This document shows, piece after piece, positions 55,901-64,000 of a stretch of DNA of 64,000 nucleotides. The position numbers and the translations under genes are program-made. A model generated the notes under the pieces. The model was given only the letters and a program-made list of their open reading frames with translations. It searched no databases and was not told the DNA's origin. The number at the start of each line of letters is the position of its first letter. Within the stretch, counting starts at the first letter, position 1. The stretch comes from JACCTU01 sp963700495 (GTDB taxonomy: Bacteria; Actinomycetota; Thermoleophilia; Gaiellales; Gaiellaceae), in the NCBI GenBank assembly GCA_963700495.1, contig CAVOXT010000006.1, positions 62,001 through 126,000 of the forward strand, read 5' to 3'.

Positions 55901-57874
55901 GAAGAACCACGCGAACGTCGCTCGTTCCGGCGAGCGTGAGCTACGACCCCGCCACGAACATCGCGACACTGACGCCGCAGAGCGCGCTCGAGTACGGCGA
56001 CGACCTACACCGCGACCGTCAAGGGTGGCCGGGCGGCGTCACGGACACGGCCGGGCAACGCGCTCGTGGCGGACGTCAGCTGGTCGTTCACGACCGAGGC
56101 TTCGCCGCCGCAGGTGCTCGTGGTCGGGTCGACCGGCGAACCCGTTCGGCTCCTACCTGGGCGAGATCCTGCACGCACGAGGGCCTGAACGCGTTCACGA
56201 CGATCGACGTCGCCTTCGTCTCGCCGGCGCTCCTGAGCCAGTTCGACGTCGTCCTGCTCGGCGACACGCCGCTGAGCGCGAGCGCAGGTGTCGACGCTCA
56301 CGGGCTGGGTGAACGGGGGCGGCAACCTGATCGCGATGCGCCCCGACAAGCAGCTCGGCCGGCCTGCTCGGGCTGACCGACGCCGCCGCGACGCTCGCGA
56401 ACGCGTACCTCCAGGTCGACACGAGCGCCGGCCCCGGCGCGGGGATCTCGGGCAGCACGATCCAGTTCCACGGCACGGCCGACCTGTACACGCTCAACGG
56501 CGCCACCGCGGTCGCGACGCTCTATTCGGACGCGAGCACCGCGACGACGAACCCCGCGGTCACCCTGCGCTCGGTCGGCTCGAGCGGCGGCCAGGCGGCC
56601 GCGTTCACCTACGACCTCGCGCGCTCGGTCGTCTACACGCGCCAGGGCAACCCGGCCTGGGCCGGCCAGGAGCGCGACGGCGTCGCCGGGATCCGCCCCG
56701 ACGACATGTTCTTCGGCGCCAAGCCCGGCGACGTCCAGCCGGACTGGATCGACACGAACAAGATCGCGATCCCCCAGGCGGACGAGCAGCAGCGCCTGCT
56801 GGTCAACCTGATCACCGCCGATGGAGCGCGACAAGCTGCCGCTGCCCCACTTCTGGTACCTGCCCCGCGGCAAGAAGGCCGTCGTCGTGATGAGCGGCGA
56901 CGACCACTGCCCCGAGCCAGGCGCCCGGCGGGACGGCGAGCCACTTCGACCGCTTCAAGCAGCTGAGCCCGCCCGGTTGCGTCGTCGCCGACTGGGAGTG
57001 CGTCCGCTCGACGTCCTACATCTATCCCGACAACCCGCTCACGAACGCGCAGGCGATCGGCTATGTAGCGGAAGGCTTCGAGGTCGGCCCTCCACCCGGT
57101 CGTCTCGTCCTGCCCGGCCGCCCCGATCACCGCAGCCGCGCTCGCCGCGTTCTTCGACACCCAGCTCGCAGCCTTCCAGGCCAAGTACACGGGCATCCCG
57201 ACACCGTCGACGAGCCGCACCCACTGCGTCTTCTGGCCCGACTGGGCCTCGAAGGCCAAGGTCGAGTTCGCGCGCGGGATGCGGATGGACGCGAACTACT
57301 ACCACTACCCGGCCAGCTGGATCGGCACGAAGCCGGGCTTCATGAACGGCGGCGGCTTCCCGATGCGCTTCGCCGACCTCGACGGGACGCTGATCGACGT
57401 CTACCAGGCGAACACGAACATCAGCGACGAGTCGACACAGGACTTCGCGGACGCGATCGACTCGCTGCTCGACCATGCGCTCGGCCCCGAGGGCTACTAC
57501 GGCGCTTTCGGCATCGAACATCCACACCGACGAGCTCGCGCCGCTCCCGGGTGCGGAGGCGATCGTCGCGTCCGCTCAGGCACACGGCGTGCCCGTGATC
57601 TCCTACAAGCAGCTGCTCGACTGGGTCGGACGGTCGCGACACGTCGACGATCCGAGACCTCAGCTGGAGCGGCGGCACGCTGACGTTCGTCACGACCGTC
57701 GGCGCCGGCGCCAACGGGCTCCAGACGATGCTCCCGACGCAGGGGCCGAGCGGAACGCTGAGCGCGCTCAGTTGCGCCGGCTCGCCGAAGAGCTTCACGC
57801 TCCAGACGATCAAGGGCGTCCAGTACGCGATGTTCGACGCGATCACCGGCACCTGCCAGGCGACTTACTCGTAA
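52939..57874 (+). CDS. Large secreted LamG/FN3 protein with the same C-terminal deacetylase-like region (heavily frameshifted)
   Basis: About 1,640 residues if frames are reconciled. Signal peptide LVLVAAVSLLA, then LamG (53018 on), FN3 (53640), LamG (53915), FN3 (54550), Ig-like (54860), LamG (55145), SbsA-like Ig (55760), Rossmann-like domain (VLVVGSTG, 56105 on) and the deacetylase-like region (AVVVMSGDDH near 56880, MDANYYHYP near 57290) to the TAA at 57874. The C-terminal third is closely similar to that of the upstream gene, so the two are tandem paralogues; this one has no oxidase domain. Fifteen indels can be placed in the first kilobase alone. The start is uncertain: TTG 52939, or TTG 52925 behind GGGAGAGGG with a base missing. 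Decay cannot be excluded, but the uncorrupted 56.4-56.8 kb stretch is well conserved. Confidence 0.7.
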
Positions 57875-57887
57875 CGAATACCCTTAT

Positions 57888-57925
57888 CGGTTGTAATAAC
57901 CTAGCCTAGTGGCTAGTAACAACCG
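57888..57925 (+). terminator. Nested hairpin after the second secreted-protein gene
   Basis: CGGTTGT (57888-57894) pairs with ACAACCG (57919-57925) outside CTAGCC (57901-57906) with GGCTAG (57911-57916). It lies 14 bases after the stop. It may instead be an operator for the next gene, which starts 28 bases on. Confidence 0.6.
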
Positions 57926-57952
57926 GAACGAGCCGACACTAGTTTCGAGCAA

Positions 57953-60502
57953 GTGTCCGTGGCCGCTCCGCGTTCGCTCTTCAGTCTGACCCTCGTCGCG
58001 CTCTGCGCGATCGTGCTGGTCACTGCGGCGGCGACACCCGCGGACACCACCGGCCTCGTGCTCGCCTACGGCTTCGAGGAGCCGAGCGGGTCCGCAACCG
58101 ACAGCTCCGGCAACGGCAACGCCGGCACGCCGTCAGGCCCCGTAACGGCGGCGGCGGGGCGGTTCGGGCGGGCGCTCTCCTTCGACGGTGTCAACGACGT
58201 CGTCAACGTGGCGGACTCGAACTCGCTCGACCTGACCACCGCGATGACGCTCGAGGCATGGGTCAAGCCCGAAGGGACAGGCTGGCGGACGGCGCTGCTC
58301 AAGGAACGCCCAGGCGGCCTCGCGTACGCCCTCTACTCGGGCACCGACACGGGTCGGCCCTCGGCCGAAGTGCGGACGACGACGACTGCCGAGACCCGCG
58401 GGACGGCCAGTCTCCCCACAGGGACCTGGTCGCACCTGGCGGCGACCTACGACGGGACGACGCTGCGCCTGTACGTCAACGGGACACAGGTCTCGAGCCG
58501 CGCGCTCTCTGGCTCGATCGGGGTCACGAGCGGCGCGCTGCGGATCGGCGGAAACCTGATCTGGGGCGAGTACTTCAAAGGCCTGATCGACGAGGTGCGC
58601 ATCTACCGGCGCGCGCTGACCGCCGGCGAGCTCCAGGCAGACATGAACAGCCCGATCGCCGCCTCGGACACGCAGCCGCCGAGCGCGCCCGGCAACGTCG
58701 TCGCCACCGTCAGCGGCACCGACGTGCAGCTCGCCTGGGCCGCGTCGACCGACAACGTCGGCGTGACGGGCTACCGCGTGTACCGCTCAGCGACCGCCGG
58801 CTTCACGCCCGGCACGGCGACGCTCGTCGCCACCCTCGGCGCAGGCCCGACAACGTTCGGCGACGCCAACCTCCCGGCCGGAACGTCCTACTACAGGATC
58901 ATCGCGGTCGACGCGGCCGGCAACGCGAGCGCCCCCTCGAGCGAGGCAGCAGCCACGATCGTCGTGGACCAGCCTCCCACCGCGCCCGGGAATCTCACCG
59001 CAACGGTCGTCAACGGCGACGAGGTCCACCTCGCCTGGGACGCGTCGACCGACGTGGGCGGCGCAATCGACCAGTACTACGTCTACCGCTCCACCACTCC
59101 GAACTTCACGCTCCCCAGCGTCTGCTGCGGCCTCGCCACTCTCCCCCGCACTGCGACGAGCTACGTCGACGACGTCAACGAGCCCGGCGCCGCGACCTAC
59201 TACTACAAGGTCACCGCCCGGGACGAAGCCAATCAGGCGAGCGCGCCGTCGAACGAGGCCATCGCGACGATCGAAGCGGACACCACGCCTCCGACGGTGT
59301 CAATTGACGCACCGTGCGACGGGGTCTCAACGGTCTCGGAGTACTTCGACGTGGACCTGAGCATCTGGGAGGACCGCGCGTTCGTGGACCTGCGCGCCGA
59401 GGTCGACGGCGTCGTCGTCTGGCAGGTCAACCACGTCGACTGGGTCCGAGCGCGTTTCGAGTGGAGCACCCGCGACAGGTTCGCGAACGGCCCTCACGTC
59501 ATGACCGCCGTCGCGCGAGACGCGGCCGGCCACGAAACCGTGAGCGCGCCTTGTCTCTGGAACGTCAGAAACCCCGTGTTCACGGTCGCGATCACGTCGC
59601 CCGCGGACGGTGCGACCGTCAGCGGCATCGCGACGCTGACGTTGGATCCGCGTGTCGACGGACAGCCGGCTTCGCCGAGCCTCTATCTGAAGATCAAGGT
59701 CGACGGCGTCATGATCAACACGCCGGCGGGCTGGGACAAGCCGTGGGACACGACAACGTGGCCGAACGGCGTCCACACCGTGACGGCCGAGCTCTACTTC
59801 ATCGACTACGCGGGGCCTGTGGCGACGACCACGATTCAGGTGACGGTCGACAATTCGACCCCGCTCCCGCCCGGCCTCGTAGCCGCCTACGGCTTTGAAG
59901 AGCTCACCGGGACGGCAGCGACCGACAGCTCAGGCAGCGGCAGCACCGGGACGATCTCGGGCGCCGCGCGGACGGCCGCCGGCAAGTTCGGTCGCGCGCT
60001 GTCGTTCGACGGTGCCAACGACCTGGTGACGGTCGCCGACGCCCCGGGTCTCGATCTGTCGACCGGGATGACGCTCGAGGCTTGGGTCCGTCCGACCGCG
60101 AACACCGGGTGGCGAACGGTCGTGACCAAGGAGCAGGTCGGGAACATCGTCTACGGGTTGTTCTCGAACTCGGACACTGCGCGGCCGAGCGGGATCGTCT
60201 CGGTTGGCCCGTCGCAGGACATCGTTCGGGGGCCGAGTGCGTTGGTGCTCTCGAGCTGGACGCATCTGGCGACCACCTACGACGGTTCGGTGCTCCGCCT
60301 GTACGTGAACGGATTGCTCGTCGCGTCGCGGAACGTGTCAGGTGCGATGCCGAACTCGTCGCAGCCGCTGCAGATCGGCGGCAACAACGTCTGGGCCGAG
60401 TGGTTTGTCGGCACCATCGACGAGGTGCGCGTCTACAACCGCGCGCTGACCGCCGCCGAGATCGTCGCCGACCGGGACAGCCCGGTCGTGCCGGCCCCGT
60501 AA
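57953..60502 (+). CDS. Secreted LamG/FN3/Ig-like protein
   Basis: An 849-residue protein with an undisturbed frame. GTG start and signal peptide (LFSLTLVALCAIVLVTAAATPA). Domains: LamG (about 30-235; GLVLAYGFEEPSGSATDSSGNG...DEVRIYRRALTAGELQADMN), FN3 (240-335), FN3 (340-440), two Ig-like domains (445-630) and a second LamG (640-845). No catalytic domain, anchor or sortase motif is visible. LamG domains of this concanavalin-like type usually bind glycans, so this is probably an extracellular glycan-binding partner of the two larger neighbours. Confidence 0.85.
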   Translation: MSVAAPRSLFSLTLVALCAIVLVTAAATPADTTGLVLAYGFEEPSGSATDSSGNGNAGTPSGPVTAAAGRFGRALSFDGVNDVVNVADSNSLDLTTAMTLEAWVKPEGTGWRTALLKERPGGLAYALYSGTDTGRPSAEVRTTTTAETRGTASLPTGTWSHLAATYDGTTLRLYVNGTQVSSRALSGSIGVTSGALRIGGNLIWGEYFKGLIDEVRIYRRALTAGELQADMNSPIAASDTQPPSAPGNVVATVSGTDVQLAWAASTDNVGVTGYRVYRSATAGFTPGTATLVATLGAGPTTFGDANLPAGTSYYRIIAVDAAGNASAPSSEAAATIVVDQPPTAPGNLTATVVNGDEVHLAWDASTDVGGAIDQYYVYRSTTPNFTLPSVCCGLATLPRTATSYVDDVNEPGAATYYYKVTARDEANQASAPSNEAIATIEADTTPPTVSIDAPCDGVSTVSEYFDVDLSIWEDRAFVDLRAEVDGVVVWQVNHVDWVRARFEWSTRDRFANGPHVMTAVARDAAGHETVSAPCLWNVRNPVFTVAITSPADGATVSGIATLTLDPRVDGQPASPSLYLKIKVDGVMINTPAGWDKPWDTTTWPNGVHTVTAELYFIDYAGPVATTTIQVTVDNSTPLPPGLVAAYGFEELTGTAATDSSGSGSTGTISGAARTAAGKFGRALSFDGANDLVTVADAPGLDLSTGMTLEAWVRPTANTGWRTVVTKEQVGNIVYGLFSNSDTARPSGIVSVGPSQDIVRGPSALVLSSWTHLATTYDGSVLRLYVNGLLVASRNVSGAMPNSSQPLQIGGNNVWAEWFVGTIDEVRVYNRALTAAEIVADRDSPVVPAP

Positions 60503-60509
60503 GCCCCGG

Positions 60510-61430
60510 TTACGCTGGACGCCCTGCCTGGGGCTTCGACGAGGAGTCCTCGCGACGGCGCTCGGCCGTCGTCCCCGACCGGGAGAAGTCGACGACGTAG
60601 TAGCAGGCGGTAAGCGCGAGCTCGCCGAGATGGTCGACCTTGCGTCGAACCGGCTCGTCGAGTTTGAGGATCGACCGTGAGTCGCGGAAGAGCAGCCCGG
60701 CTGCATCGCGAAGCGTCCGCCGCCGGGTCTGCGTGGCGGCCTCCTCGTGGTGAACGCGGTTGATGTCGATCAGCCGGCGGGCACGGGCGCGGGCGTTCTC
60801 GTGATGCGAGTGGTACACGGCGGCCTCGGGCTCGTAGACGATCGACCAACCGTCCGCGACGACTCGTCGTGCCCATTCGAGATCCTCGACCGCCGGAAGC
60901 GTGAAGGGCTGTTCGCGCCAGACGTCTCGGCGAATCGACGAGGCCGCGTTGCTGAACAGGATCTCGTCCGAGGTCCCCGGCGAGTACACGCACCGCGCAG
61001 TCCCGAACTGCTGCCTCAGCCGCTGCACCTCCTGCCAGGGTGCCTCGGGCCACGGCACCTGCCGGCTCGCCACACCCGCGACCCGCGGGTCGTCGAAGGG
61101 CGCAGTCATCCGCTCGAGCCACCGGTCGTCGACGGGAATCGCGTGCGCGGAGAGGCTGACGACGATGTCTCCGCCCACCTGGTCGATGCCGACGTTCAGC
61201 GCCTTCGAATAGTCGAAGTCCTCAGGCGACAGGTTGACGATCCGCGCGCCGTCCGCCCTCGCGATCTCGAGGGTCGAGTCCGTCGAGCCGCTGTCGACGA
61301 CGAGGATGTCCACGTCGAAGGAACCGCGCTGGCCCCGAAGCGTCTCGAGACATCGCCCGATCAGCTCGCTCTCGTTGAGCGTGCGGATGACGACCCCGAT
61401 CGTTTTCTCGGACGTGATGCCCTCCCCCAT
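60510..61430 (-). CDS. GT2-family glycosyltransferase
   Basis: A 306-residue rhamnosyltransferase-like enzyme: IGVVIRTLNESELIGRCLETLRGQ, ILVVDSGSTDSTLEIARADGARIVNL, FDYSKALNVGIDQVGGDIVVSLSAHAIPVDDRWLERM and FSNAASSIRRDVWREQPF with LEWARRVVADGW. A soluble C-terminal helix follows. It converges on the LamG gene with seven bases between stops and lies 58 bases downstream of the GT fusion gene, probably in one operon. Confidence 0.88.
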   Translation of the reverse strand: MGEGITSEKTIGVVIRTLNESELIGRCLETLRGQRGSFDVDILVVDSGSTDSTLEIARADGARIVNLSPEDFDYSKALNVGIDQVGGDIVVSLSAHAIPVDDRWLERMTAPFDDPRVAGVASRQVPWPEAPWQEVQRLRQQFGTARCVYSPGTSDEILFSNAASSIRRDVWREQPFTLPAVEDLEWARRVVADGWSIVYEPEAAVYHSHHENARARARRLIDINRVHHEEAATQTRRRTLRDAAGLLFRDSRSILKLDEPVRRKVDHLGELALTACYYVVDFSRSGTTAERRREDSSSKPQAGRPA

Positions 61431-61488
61431 GACCGCTCCCGACGTACCGACAACCCGCTATCGGTGATTCTGACGGGTGTCGACCGTT

Positions 61489-64000
61489 TTAGGAAGGCGC
61501 AACGAACCAGCCGAAACGCGCGTTGAGACTCCGGACGAACGGGACCCGGACGAGCACGCGCTTGACGGCCGTCTTTCGCGCCTGCATCTGCCGGGATCGC
61601 CTCCAGTACTCGGTCTTCTCCGGCGACGTCGCGCCGTAGTGAGCTCCCCCGGTGTGGTGAACCTTCAGATCTGCGAGCACCGCCGCACCGAAGCCCAGGC
61701 GCGCGATGTCGGCGACATACGCTGCGTCCTCGAGCCAGAAGACACGCTTCCTGTGCCCACGGAAGCCGCCCACGCGCTGGTAGAGGGCGCGCGACGTCAT
61801 CGCGCAGGCGCCCCCGGTCGGCCCGATGAGCAGCCTGACCCCGTTTCGCTCGGCCCGCTCGTAGTCATAGACCCGGTAGCGGTAGTGAGTGGCGAGATCG
61901 TGTGGATCGTCTTCGAGATCCGCGGCGAGGAAGCCGATCGTCGGCAAGCGACGAAACGCGGCAAGGAGCGTCGCGTCCCAGCTCGACGGAGCCTCCACGA
62001 CGTCATCGTCGAGCTCGACCAGATAGTCGGACGAGGTCAGCTCGAACGCGCGCGAATAGGCGTTCTGGCCGATGTTCTTCTCGCCGTGGACGACCGTGAT
62101 CCTCGGATCGTCGAGGGCGTCGAGGTAGTCGCGAGTCCCGTCGATTGAGCCGTTGTTCCAGATCACGATCTCCCGGGTCGCCGCCGACGTCTGGCCGAGC
62201 ACGTTCTCGACACACCTCTGGAGAAGATGGACGCGGTTGTGCGTCAGCACCACGATCGCGATGCTGTCGTCGAGACCACGCGTCGGCGCAGTCGCAGCGT
62301 CTCCTTCGGATCGCGCTTCACCGTCGAGCAACTCGTCGAGCGCGCTCTTGATCTCCGCGGCCAGATCGGGTCCCGGTTCACACGCCGCGTTGTGATTGCG
62401 GCCCGCGACGACCTTCGGCAGCTCCTCGATGTCCTCCACCACAGTTGCCAGTCCGGCGGCCGCCAACTTCCGGCCGAAGAACACCTGGTGGTCGTCCACG
62501 GCCTCGCCGAACGAGTGGAGCCGCGGCACGACGACGGGCCTGTGCCCGTGGGCCAGCGCCAGGGCCACCGAGCCGATTCCGGCGTGGCTGACGACCACCC
62601 GGGCCGAGCTCACGAGCTGTTCGAGCTCCTCGTGCGGCAAGTAGTCGAAGCAGTCTGCGCCGTCCGGGCGCACGGCCGACGCGCCGGTCTGCACCACGAC
62701 CGGTTCGCCGTCGAGGCCGGCCACGGCGTGCAGCAGCCGATCGAACGGCGCCTCGTTCATCCCCACGGTCACGAGCACTCCGGAGCCGCGAGACGGAGAG
62801 GGGCTGGCGTCGACCTTCCGCAGCAACACGTTGCCCGCGTAACGGGCACCGCTCCAGCTCGCAGCGAGCTCGGGCCACTGAGCGTAGACACGGCTTGCGA
62901 CCGGCGCGATCAGCCGCGCGCTCAACGACGGGTTGTCGACGCGGCCGGCGCACTCGACGTAGATGACCCTTGCGCGGCGGAGGCGCCCCACCCAGGCGAA
63001 CGGCACGGCCACGCCGGCACCCGTTGTGACGATCACGCGGGGCCGCGTCTCGCCGATCACACGCCATGCCAGCCGGAGGTTGCGAAGGAGGTTCGGGATG
63101 TTGCGGTTCGTGGGCCCATGCGCGATGTAGACACGCTCCCGGGCCAGCAGCGAGCGGACGTCGGCAGCCTCGAAGCTCACCCACGCCCGGGCGCGGCCGC
63201 TCCACGCGCGCGAGATGTCGACCGCGTCGGAGAGGTGCCCGCCCGAGGAGCAGACCACGAGCACTTCCACGGAAGCGTTGGCCGTTTGCGGCCCCTGCCG
63301 GACCTCGCGGAGCCGGCGCGCGAGGTACCTGAACGACTGCTGATCGCGGACGTACGCGCGGGCGTCAGCGTCCTCGCACCGGGGCCGGCGCTCGGCCAGT
63401 GCCGTCGACCAGCCCCACAGCATTCCGAATGCGGAGAGCTCACGGCGCGCATGCCAGAGCGCGCGGAGCAATAGATAGGAGGGCCGGTAGCCCATGTAAT
63501 ACGCCGCCACGCCCTCCGCGGCGCGAGCCCGAAAGAGCGAGCCGTCGCGCCGGCCCATCGGGCGGTGGTGGCGAAAGCGCAAGTCCGCGACCACGAGCGT
63601 GCGCCAACCCGCCACGACCGCCCGCGCCTCGTCGATCCCGTCCCACCCCATCGTCGGCTCGAGCGGCTGCACCTGCTCCCAGCAGGCCCACCGGTAGGTG
63701 CGGCACTGAGCGGCCACAGCCGATCCGGTCAGGTGACGCTCCTGCCAACGCCCATCCTGGAGCTCACAGCGAGTACCGCTCGCCAGGCCGAGCCGGCCGT
63801 CGGCCGCGAACGCCGCAACGATCTGCTCGAAGTAGTCCAGAGGCAGAGTCAGGTCCGCGTCGAGCTTCGTCACCAGCTCGACCCGGGCGGGGAGCGCCCG
63901 GATGCCCGCCTGGAGGGCGAGGAGGTCACGACCCTCGCGGCGGCCCTCTGGGACGCTTCCGTCCTCGCGTCCGGACCGCACGAGCGTGATCCACGAGTGC
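61489..64000 (-). CDS. Fused glycosyltransferase: GT2, PssD/PssE-like GT, GT2 (5' end beyond the window)
   Basis: At least 837 residues; the frame is open to the right edge (first codons HSWITLV precede the first possible start at 63981). Part 1 (~1-215) is the C-terminal half of a GT2 domain (KLDADLTLPLDYFEQIVAAF...MGWDGIDEARAVVAGW). Part 2 (~240-560) is a PssD/PssE or Alg14/Alg13-like transferase in one chain: VLVVCSSGGHLSDAVDISRAW, VIVTTGAGVAVPFAW, YVECAGRVDNPSLSARL, then VLVTVGMNEAPFDRLL, VVQTGASAV and VVSHAGIGSVALALAHGHRPVVVPR. Part 3 (~580-830) is a complete GT2 domain (VVLTHNRVHLLQRCVENVLGQ, IIWNNGS-like, VELDDDV). Three linked transfer steps on one polypeptide imply ordered assembly of a repeat unit. 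Confidence 0.82.
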   Translation of the reverse strand, partial: HSWITLVRSGREDGSVPEGRREGRDLLALQAGIRALPARVELVTKLDADLTLPLDYFEQIVAAFAADGRLGLASGTRCELQDGRWQERHLTGSAVAAQCRTYRWACWEQVQPLEPTMGWDGIDEARAVVAGWRTLVVADLRFRHHRPMGRRDGSLFRARAAEGVAAYYMGYRPSYLLLRALWHARRELSAFGMLWGWSTALAERRPRCEDADARAYVRDQQSFRYLARRLREVRQGPQTANASVEVLVVCSSGGHLSDAVDISRAWSGRARAWVSFEAADVRSLLARERVYIAHGPTNRNIPNLLRNLRLAWRVIGETRPRVIVTTGAGVAVPFAWVGRLRRARVIYVECAGRVDNPSLSARLIAPVASRVYAQWPELAASWSGARYAGNVLLRKVDASPSPSRGSGVLVTVGMNEAPFDRLLHAVAGLDGEPVVVQTGASAVRPDGADCFDYLPHEELEQLVSSARVVVSHAGIGSVALALAHGHRPVVVPRLHSFGEAVDDHQVFFGRKLAAAGLATVVEDIEELPKVVAGRNHNAACEPGPDLAAEIKSALDELLDGEARSEGDAATAPTRGLDDSIAIVVLTHNRVHLLQRCVENVLGQTSAATREIVIWNNGSIDGTRDYLDALDDPRITVVHGEKNIGQNAYSRAFELTSSDYLVELDDDVVEAPSSWDATLLAAFRRLPTIGFLAADLEDDPHDLATHYRYRVYDYERAERNGVRLLIGPTGGACAMTSRALYQRVGGFRGHRKRVFWLEDAAYVADIARLGFGAAVLADLKVHHTGGAHYGATSPEKTEYWRRSRQMQARKTAVKRVLVRVPFVRSLNARFGWFVAPS

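Noticed and set aside
52970..56400. Programmed frameshifting as explanation for the many frame breaks
   Set aside because: There are far too many breaks, in both directions, without slippery heptamers; indel error or decay is simpler.
1..64000. CRISPR array, insertion sequence or integrase
   Set aside because: I found no regularly spaced repeats and no transposase or recombinase motifs, although two tRNA 3'-end repeats suggest past integration.

Overview
The window is a very GC-rich chromosomal segment from an actinobacterium-like genome. Reasons are the strong G/C third-position bias, frequent GTG/TTG starts, ATGA/GTGA start-stop overlaps, a LigD-type repair polymerase, a BTAD/NB-ARC regulator and copper-radical-oxidase/LamG/FN3 secreted proteins. 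A deep-branching soil lineage such as Thermoleophilia is my best guess; this is inference. Many real genes carry single-base indels. Most add or remove one G or C, and they are concentrated at 22.6-23.5 kb and 51.2-57.6 kb. I read the majority as assembly error and annotate such genes as single loci with frameshifts noted.

Layout. 1-3.1 kb: the 5' part of a LigD polymerase-domain gene (minus), divergent from a polar amino-acid ABC transporter (binding protein, permease, ATPase) followed by a GroES-like gene. 3.3-13.8 kb: three serine tRNA genes (GCT, CGA, GGA) with accessory genes between them: an ArsR/SRPBCC pair, a TIR-transmembrane protein, a lipoprotein with DDTTP repeats, an AfsR-like BTAD/NB-ARC/TPR regulator and a secreted protein. 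A 25-bp copy of the tRNA-Ser(CGA) 3' end at 7.37 kb suggests tRNA-targeted insertion. 13.8-23.9 kb: small membrane protein, DUF4349 protein with ECF sigma factor, metallophosphatase, M29 aminopeptidase, methyltransferase, CBS protein, cell-wall lytic transglycosylase, alpha/beta hydrolase, AbgT-type transporter and M20 peptidase. 23.9-27.8 kb: a second small accessory segment bounded by a decayed tRNA-Val 3' end and the intact tRNA-Val(CAC).

27.9-34.9 kb is the housekeeping core: CBS protein, SRP RNA, dnaX, ybaB/ebfC-like gene, recR, a small membrane protein, lysC and asd, then a 224-bp inverted-repeat element, a small protein and a NarL-type response regulator. 35.4-43.6 kb is a surface-polysaccharide locus: Gfo/Idh oxidoreductase, flippase, GT2 glycosyltransferase, FAD oxidoreductase, NAD-dependent epimerase, UDP-GlcNAc 2-epimerase and a polytopic membrane protein.

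43.6-60.5 kb holds three tandem genes for large secreted multidomain proteins. The first, about 3,000 residues once frameshifts are reconciled, joins an N-terminal copper-radical (galactose-oxidase-like) oxidase to nine FN3 and four LamG modules, Ig-like domains, and a C-terminal Rossmann-like plus deacetylase-like region. The second lacks the oxidase but keeps the same C-terminal region. The third is LamG/FN3/Ig only. 60.5-64 kb: a GT2 glycosyltransferase and a fused GT2-PssD/E-GT2 glycosyltransferase running off the right edge. The natural reading of 35-64 kb is one locus that makes, exports and extracellularly modifies a surface glycan. The link between the enzymes and the secreted proteins is inferred from proximity only.
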